Positions 13,138 through 19,743 of a DNA stretch of 19,743 nucleotides are shown piece after piece. How positions within the stretch are numbered: the stretch's first letter is position 1; the number at the start of each line of letters is the position of its first letter. Made by a program: the position numbers and the translations under genes. The notes beneath the pieces were generated by a model. That model did no database searches. It was not told the DNA's origin and worked only from the letters and a program-made list of their open reading frames with translations. The DNA lies in contig CAYNWB010000040.1 in assembly GCA_964400785.1 (NCBI GenBank), positions 1 to 19,743 of the forward strand. The letters run 5' to 3'. The DNA is from CAVQGZ01 sp964400785. GTDB lineage: Bacteria; Actinomycetota; Actinomycetes; Jiangellales; Jiangellaceae.

Positions 13138-14895
13138 TCAGCCGACGACCGCCACGCTGCCGGCCGGCAGGTGCAGCAGGCGCCGACCGTCGGGGCCGGA
13201 CAGGTGGGGCTCGCTCGCCCCGTCGGCGAAGGCGGCCAGCACTCGGCTCGCGTCGGGCACGTCGAGGGTGGTCGGTGACGGTCCGAGGCATGCGGCGACC
13301 GTCACGCCGCCTCGGCGCAGCACCGCCCGAGTGTCGTCGACCTGCAGGTCTGCCGAGCGGAGCCAGGGGTCGCGCAGCTCGGCGCGGCTGTGGCGAAGGT
13401 CGATGAGCGTGCGGTACCAGGCGTGCAGGCGCGCATGCTCGGGCAGCTCACGCTCCGGCCAGCGCAGCCTCGACCGACGCACGGTCTCGGGGTCTTGGGG
13501 GTCGGGCACCTCGCTCGCCGTCCACCCGTGGTCGGCGAACTCCCGGCGCCGGCCCTCGGTGACCGAGCGGGCCAGGTCGGGGTCGGGGAAGGACGAGAAG
13601 AACTGCCACGGCGTGGAGGCCCCCCACTCCTCACCCATGAACAGCATCGGCACGAACGGTCCGAGCAGCAGCAGGGCGGCCCCGGCCGCCAGCCGGGCCG
13701 GGGGCACGAGGGCCGACAGGCGCTCGCCGTGGGCTCGGTTGCCCACCTGGTCGTGGGTCTGCAGCGAGGCCACGAACCGTGACGAGGGCACCGTGTCGAC
13801 GTCGACGGGTCGCCCGTGGCGCCGTCCCCGAAAGGTCGAGTAGGTGTCGACGTGGAAGAACGCCCCGCCGAACACCGCACGCATGGCCTCTGCCGGGTCG
13901 TCGGCGAAGTCGGCGTAGTAGCCCTGCGACTCTGCGGTCAGCCACGTGTGCAGGGCGTGGTGCACGTCGTCGTCCCACTGGGCGGTCATGCCCAGGCCGC
14001 CGCCGGCGCGCGGCAGCACCGTGCGGGGGTCGTTGCGGTCGCTCTCGGCCACGGTCACCAACGGCCGGCCGAGGCGAGCCGCGAGGGCGTCGACGCGGGC
14101 TGTCAGCTCCTCCAGGAACGTGAGGGCCCGCGTGTCGTGCAGCTCGTGCACCGCGTCGAGCCGTACTCCGTCGAGGTGGAAGTCGGCCAGCCATGCCTCG
14201 ACGCTGCCCAGCAGGTAGGCCCGCACCTCGTCCGAGCCCGGGGCGTCGAGGTTCACCGCCTGGCCCCAGGGCGTGCTCACCCTGTCGGTGAAGTACGGGC
14301 CGAACTCGGCCAGGTAGTTGCCGCTGGCGCCGAGGTGGTTGTGCACCACGTCGAGCAGCACGGCCAGCCCCTGCCGGTGCGCCGTGTCGACGAACCGCTT
14401 GAGCCCGTCCGGCCCGCCGTACGGCTCGTGCACCGACCACGGCGCCACGCCGTCGTACCCCCAGCCGGCGACGCCGTCGAAGGCGGTGACGGGCATGAGC
14501 TCGACGTGCGTGACGCCGAGGTCGACCAGGTGCGGCAGGTGCTCGCAGGCGCCGTCGAACGTTCCCGCCGCCGAGAAGGTGCCGACGTGCAGCTCGTAGA
14601 CCACGGCGTCGTCCCAGCGGCGTCCCCGCCACTGCTCGTCGCTCCAGGCGAAGCGGGTGTGGTCGTAGTGCCGGCCGGGGGAGTGAACGCCGTCGGGCAG
14701 CCACACCGCGCGGGGGTCAGGACGCGTCGGGCCACCGTCCAGGCTGAACCCGTACGACTGGCCGTGCTGCAGCGGCGGTGAGGCGCAGAACCAGCCGTCG
14801 CCGCCGCTGCGCATCGCGACGGCGCCCTGCTCGAGCACGACGTCGACGCTGTCGGCGTGCGGCGCCCAGACCGACAGCGGGTGGCCGACGGTCAT
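13138..14895 (-). CDS. treZ: Malto-oligosyltrehalose trehalohydrolase
   Basis: The protein has 585 residues, the normal GH13 TreZ length. It releases free trehalose from the maltooligosyl-trehalose made by TreY, in the cytoplasm. An N-terminal beta-sandwich (LSVWAPHADSVDVVL) precedes the barrel. The catalytic set is present: nucleophile Asp247 in GVRLDAVHEL, acid/base Glu284 in VAESDRND, and Asp382 in QTHDQVGNR. Other family segments are YELHVGTFSAAGTFDGA and FMGEEWGASTPWQFF. The ATG at 14895 overlaps the TGA of treY (ATGA). It is the last gene of the glgX-treY-treZ operon; the C-terminal beta domain is complete to TGA at 13138-13140. Confidence 0.96.
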   Translation of the reverse strand: MTVGHPLSVWAPHADSVDVVLEQGAVAMRSGGDGWFCASPPLQHGQSYGFSLDGGPTRPDPRAVWLPDGVHSPGRHYDHTRFAWSDEQWRGRRWDDAVVYELHVGTFSAAGTFDGACEHLPHLVDLGVTHVELMPVTAFDGVAGWGYDGVAPWSVHEPYGGPDGLKRFVDTAHRQGLAVLLDVVHNHLGASGNYLAEFGPYFTDRVSTPWGQAVNLDAPGSDEVRAYLLGSVEAWLADFHLDGVRLDAVHELHDTRALTFLEELTARVDALAARLGRPLVTVAESDRNDPRTVLPRAGGGLGMTAQWDDDVHHALHTWLTAESQGYYADFADDPAEAMRAVFGGAFFHVDTYSTFRGRRHGRPVDVDTVPSSRFVASLQTHDQVGNRAHGERLSALVPPARLAAGAALLLLGPFVPMLFMGEEWGASTPWQFFSSFPDPDLARSVTEGRRREFADHGWTASEVPDPQDPETVRRSRLRWPERELPEHARLHAWYRTLIDLRHSRAELRDPWLRSADLQVDDTRAVLRRGGVTVAACLGPSPTTLDVPDASRVLAAFADGASEPHLSGPDGRRLLHLPAGSVAVVG

Positions 14896-17296
14896 GGGTC
14901 GCGCACCAGCAGGGAGACGGGCAGCTCGCGCAGCAGGTCGTCCAGCAGCACCGAGCCGCCCACGTGGGACGCCTGCGTCAGGGCATCGGTCCAGCCCCCC
15001 TCGGGGAGCACGACGCGTGCGTCACGCCAGCCGCCGACGCCGTCGAGCTCTCGGGGCCGACGCGTCACGACGGTGGCGAGCCGTCCGGCACGCACGAACC
15101 CGAGCGCGTGGGTGGTGGTCGTCGGCAGTGGTTCGTAGTCTCCCGCGGCACCGAACCAGTCGGGATGCTCGCGGCGCAGCCGCAGGGCTGCGCTGACCAG
15201 CCGCAGCTTCTCGTCGGACAGGTCACGCGCACGATCGCCCCCGTCGAGCCGGACGAGCCGGTCGGCGCGGTCGGCGAAGTCCACCGGGCGACGGTTGTCG
15301 GGGTCGACGAGCGAGAGGTCGACCAGCTCGCAGCCCTGGTAGACGTCAGGGACGCCCGGCAGCGTCAGCGCCAGCAGCTTGGTCGCGAGCGTGGCCACCC
15401 GCGCGAACGGCGCGATGTGCTCGACGAAGGCCGCGACCTGGGTCGTGATGGACTCGTCGGCCAGCACCGAGGTCGCGAACGTGACGAGCGCCTGCTCGTA
15501 GTCGGCGTCCTGGTCGGTCCAGGTGGTGTGACGCTTGGCCTCGCGGGCGGCCTTGAGCAGGTAGTCGCCCAGCCGCTGCGCCGTGATGGGCCAGGTGCCC
15601 ACCAGCGTCTGCCACATCAGGTACTCGGTCTCGGGGTCGGGCCACCCGGCGGCGGACCGGTAGGGCGCTGCCGCCTGCTGCCACGACGTGAGTGCCTGGC
15701 GCCACGCCTCCGGCACCTCCGACAGCGTGACCAGGCGCGCGCGCACGTCCTCGCTGCGCTTGGTGTCGTGGGTCGACAGGGTCGTCATCGCGGTGGGCGC
15801 GGTGCGCTGCTGGCGTGCCGCCCAGGCATGCAGCTCGTCGGGGAAGACGGCGAAGTGCTCGGGGCGTCCACCGACCTCGTTCAGGGCGGTGAGCCGGTGC
15901 CAGCGGTAGAACGTCGTGTCCTCGACTCCCTTCGCCATGACCGGACCGCAGGTCTGCTGGAAACGGATGACGAACTCGGCCCGCTTGCCCGACTCGCGTG
16001 CGCCGAGCCGCGACAGGGCCAGGTCACGCAGGTAGTCGAGCTCGTCTGCCAGCCGGGGATGCGTCTGCACGCACTGCTCGACGACGTCGTCGAGAACGCT
16101 CACGGCCTGCTCCGGAGCGGGCTCGCCGGGCACGACGTAGGCGCGGTAGACGGGGAACGCCACCAGCATCTCCACGATCGCCGACTCCAACCCCTGGCGG
16201 GTCAGGTCACGATGCGTCAGGTCCTGCTGGCTCACCTGGTGGGCCAGGTCGACCAGGCGCGCCACCTCGGCCCGCAACGACGTGGCCAGCACCTGCCGCT
16301 TCGACGCCTCCGCGACCACGGCGTACTCGCGCAGGTCGTCGGGCACCGTGGACGCCCACAGCGAGGTCAGGGGTTCGGCGCCGGACGGGTCGACGACCAC
16401 CCCGGTGATGCGGGCCAGGGCGTCGTAGCCGGTCGTGCCTGCGCACGGCCAGTCCTCGGGCAGAGTCTCGTCGCCCTCGAGAATCTTCTCCACGACGATC
16501 CACGCGTCCGGCGCGGCTCGCGCGAGCTCCCGGACGTAGCCGCGCGGGTCGGCCAGGCCGTCCGGGTGGTCGATACGAAAGCCGTCGACGACACCGTCGT
16601 GGTGCAGACGCAGCAGCAGATCGTGAGTGGCGGCGAACACCTCGGGGTCCTCGACCCGCACCGCCACGAGGGCGCCGACGTCGAAGAAGCGGCGGTAGTT
16701 CAGCTCCTCGTCGGCCACCCGCCAGTGGGCCAGGCGGTACCACTGCCGGTCGACGAGCTCGGGCAGGGCCAGGTCTGCGGTGCCCTCGCGCACCGGGAAC
16801 ACGTGGTCGTAGTAGCGCAGCACCGGCTCGTCGCCCTCGGTGTCGAGGGTGATCTCGCCTCGGTCGACGCAGCGGCCGATCCGGTCGCCCAGGACGGGCA
16901 TGAGGAACGACCGGTGCTGGCTCGACCAGTCGACGTCGAACCACCGGGCGAACTGCGACGCGGGGCCGTCACGCAGCACCGACCACAGCGCCGTGTTGAG
17001 CGACTCGGGCTCGGGCACGGCCATGTGGTTGGGCACGACGTCGACCACGACCCCCATCGCGTGCGCGTGCGCCACCTCGGCCAGGGCACGCAGGCCCGTC
17101 TCACTACCGAGGTCGTCGCTGATACGGCTGTGGTCGACGACGTCGTAGCCGTGCATCGACCCCGGGACGGCCTGCAGCACCGGCGACAGGTACAGGTGCG
17201 ACACGCCGAGGGACGACAGGTAGGGGACGACCTGCGCGGCATCGTCGAAGCCGAAGCCCGCGGTGAGCTGCAGCCGGTAGGTCGACGTCGGGACGC

Positions 17297-17300
<4 letters not shown>
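14892..17300 (-). CDS. treY: Malto-oligosyltrehalose synthase
   Basis: The protein has 802 residues, within the usual range for GH13 TreY. It turns the reducing-end alpha-1,4 bond of a maltodextrin into an alpha,alpha-1,1 bond. Typical segments are N-terminal STYRLQLTAGFGFDDAAQVV and SHLYLSPVLQAVPGSMHGYD, then VDVVPNHMA. Catalytic residues are Asp244 in FRIDHPDG, Glu271 in IVVEKIL and Asp512 in LSTHDTKRSED. The conserved PGVPDVYQGCEL segment is also present. The start is GTG 17300, overlapping the glgX stop by 4 nt (GTGA); no better start lies downstream before the conserved STYRLQ. It is the middle gene of the operon, and its product is the direct substrate of TreZ. Confidence 0.96.
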
Positions 17301-19408
<2,108 letters not shown>

Positions 19409-19421
19409 TGGCGAGACCCTA
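19409..19421 (-). promoter_or_regulatory. -10 box of the glgX-treY-treZ operon, built on the upstream stop codon
   Basis: Minus-strand TAGGGT (19421 to 19416) is followed by 7 nt and GTG 19408. Its first three bases are the TAG stop of the acyl-CoA dehydrogenase gene. The layout suggests a leaderless operon mRNA. Read-through from the upstream gene is also possible, because only 10 nt separate the stop and the start. Confidence 0.45.
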
Positions 19422-19743
19422 GCCAACCTCGCCGGTGCTCGGCGTCGCTCGCGCCACGATCGTCGCCGGGTGCAGACCGGCGGGCAGTGCGCCGAACAGG
19501 CCCAAGGTGGCCGCGGACCCGGCGCCCAGTCGAGTGGCGACGAAGGCGTCGGCCACCGCCGCAGGGCTGAACCGAACCACGAGTGAGGCCTGCAGCAGCG
19601 TGGCTATGCGTCCGGCAAGCTCCCGGGCCCGACCCTGGGCTGTGTCGGGGTCGCGCCCCGCCTCGGCCAGTGCCGTGAGCAGGCCGGACGTCGCCCGGTC
19701 GTACTCGGCGCTGGTACCCGAGGCCGCAGCCAGCTCCGCCTCC
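19419..19743 (-). CDS. Acyl-CoA dehydrogenase (AidB-like), C-terminal fragment
   Basis: An open frame enters from the right edge and ends at TAG 19419-19421, giving 107 residues of a C-terminus. RELAGRIATLLQASLVVRFSPAAVADAFVATRLG followed by LFGALPAGL and ATIVARA resembles the last helices of actinobacterial acyl-CoA dehydrogenases of the AidB / DNA-alkylation-response group. In that group a helix bundle ends in a similar SLLVRHAPxAVADAFxASRL pattern. The flavin and substrate residues lie outside the window, so activity cannot be judged. The gene is on the same strand as glgX and ends 10 nt before its start, so part of glgX transcription may come from here. Confidence 0.7.
   Translation of the reverse strand, partial: EAELAAASGTSAEYDRATSGLLTALAEAGRDPDTAQGRARELAGRIATLLQASLVVRFSPAAVADAFVATRLGAGSAATLGLFGALPAGLHPATIVARATPSTGEVG

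Overview
The window is very GC-rich, with third-position G/C codons throughout. Several promoters look actinobacterial: TAGNGT -10 boxes sit 6-8 nt before ATG or GTG codons. The gene set (GlgX-TreY-TreZ, a RibD-like reductase near a ZapE/AFG1 ATPase, a trans-acting enoyl reductase-like protein, a LigC-type ATP-dependent ligase) points to a chromosomal segment of a high-GC Actinomycetota, plausibly Micrococcales or a relative. I see no rRNA, tRNA, CRISPR array, insertion sequence or phage gene.

Layout. 1-722 (-) is the N-terminal part of a secreted BNR/Asp-box protein. It has a hairpin-rich upstream region (723-1000) containing a DosR/DevR-like palindrome. 1001-1319 (-) is an ArsR-type regulator broken by an assembly gap of 44 Ns. 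It lies directly downstream of a GH94 (cellobiose phosphorylase-like) gene, 1358-3835 (-). 3919-5826 (+) is the most unusual gene: a universal-stress-protein-like cytoplasmic part, a hydrophobic segment, a long coiled coil and a complete M23/LytM peptidase domain in one chain. It converges on a second USP-like gene, 5852-6379 (-), which is translationally coupled to an ATP-dependent DNA ligase, 6376-7512 (-). The ligase diverges from an anchored alpha/beta hydrolase, 7543-8655 (+). A perfect 20-bp palindrome lies exactly midway between their two start codons.

8712-10244 (+) encodes a secreted thioredoxin domain fused to a CcdA-like membrane domain. Its reading frame runs antisense into the 3' end of a RibD-type reductase, 10016-10765 (-). 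That gene diverges from a saccharopine dehydrogenase-like/enoyl reductase gene, 10810-12081 (+), which overlaps zapE, 12081-13127 (+). The right side is the operon glgX-treY-treZ (19408 down to 13138, minus strand). Its genes overlap by 4 nt, and together they would debranch glycogen-type alpha-glucan and convert it to trehalose. The window ends inside the 3' part of an acyl-CoA dehydrogenase (AidB-like) gene.

Themes are carbohydrate storage and turnover (GH94, GlgX/TreY/TreZ), stress and cell-envelope functions (two USP-like genes, an M23 peptidase, a thiol-redox membrane protein) and DNA maintenance (ligase). The strongest candidate for something undescribed is the USP-membrane-coiled coil-M23 fusion. 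Next are the symmetric palindromic divergent promoter at 7518-7537 and the DosR-like box with its structured leader at the left end.
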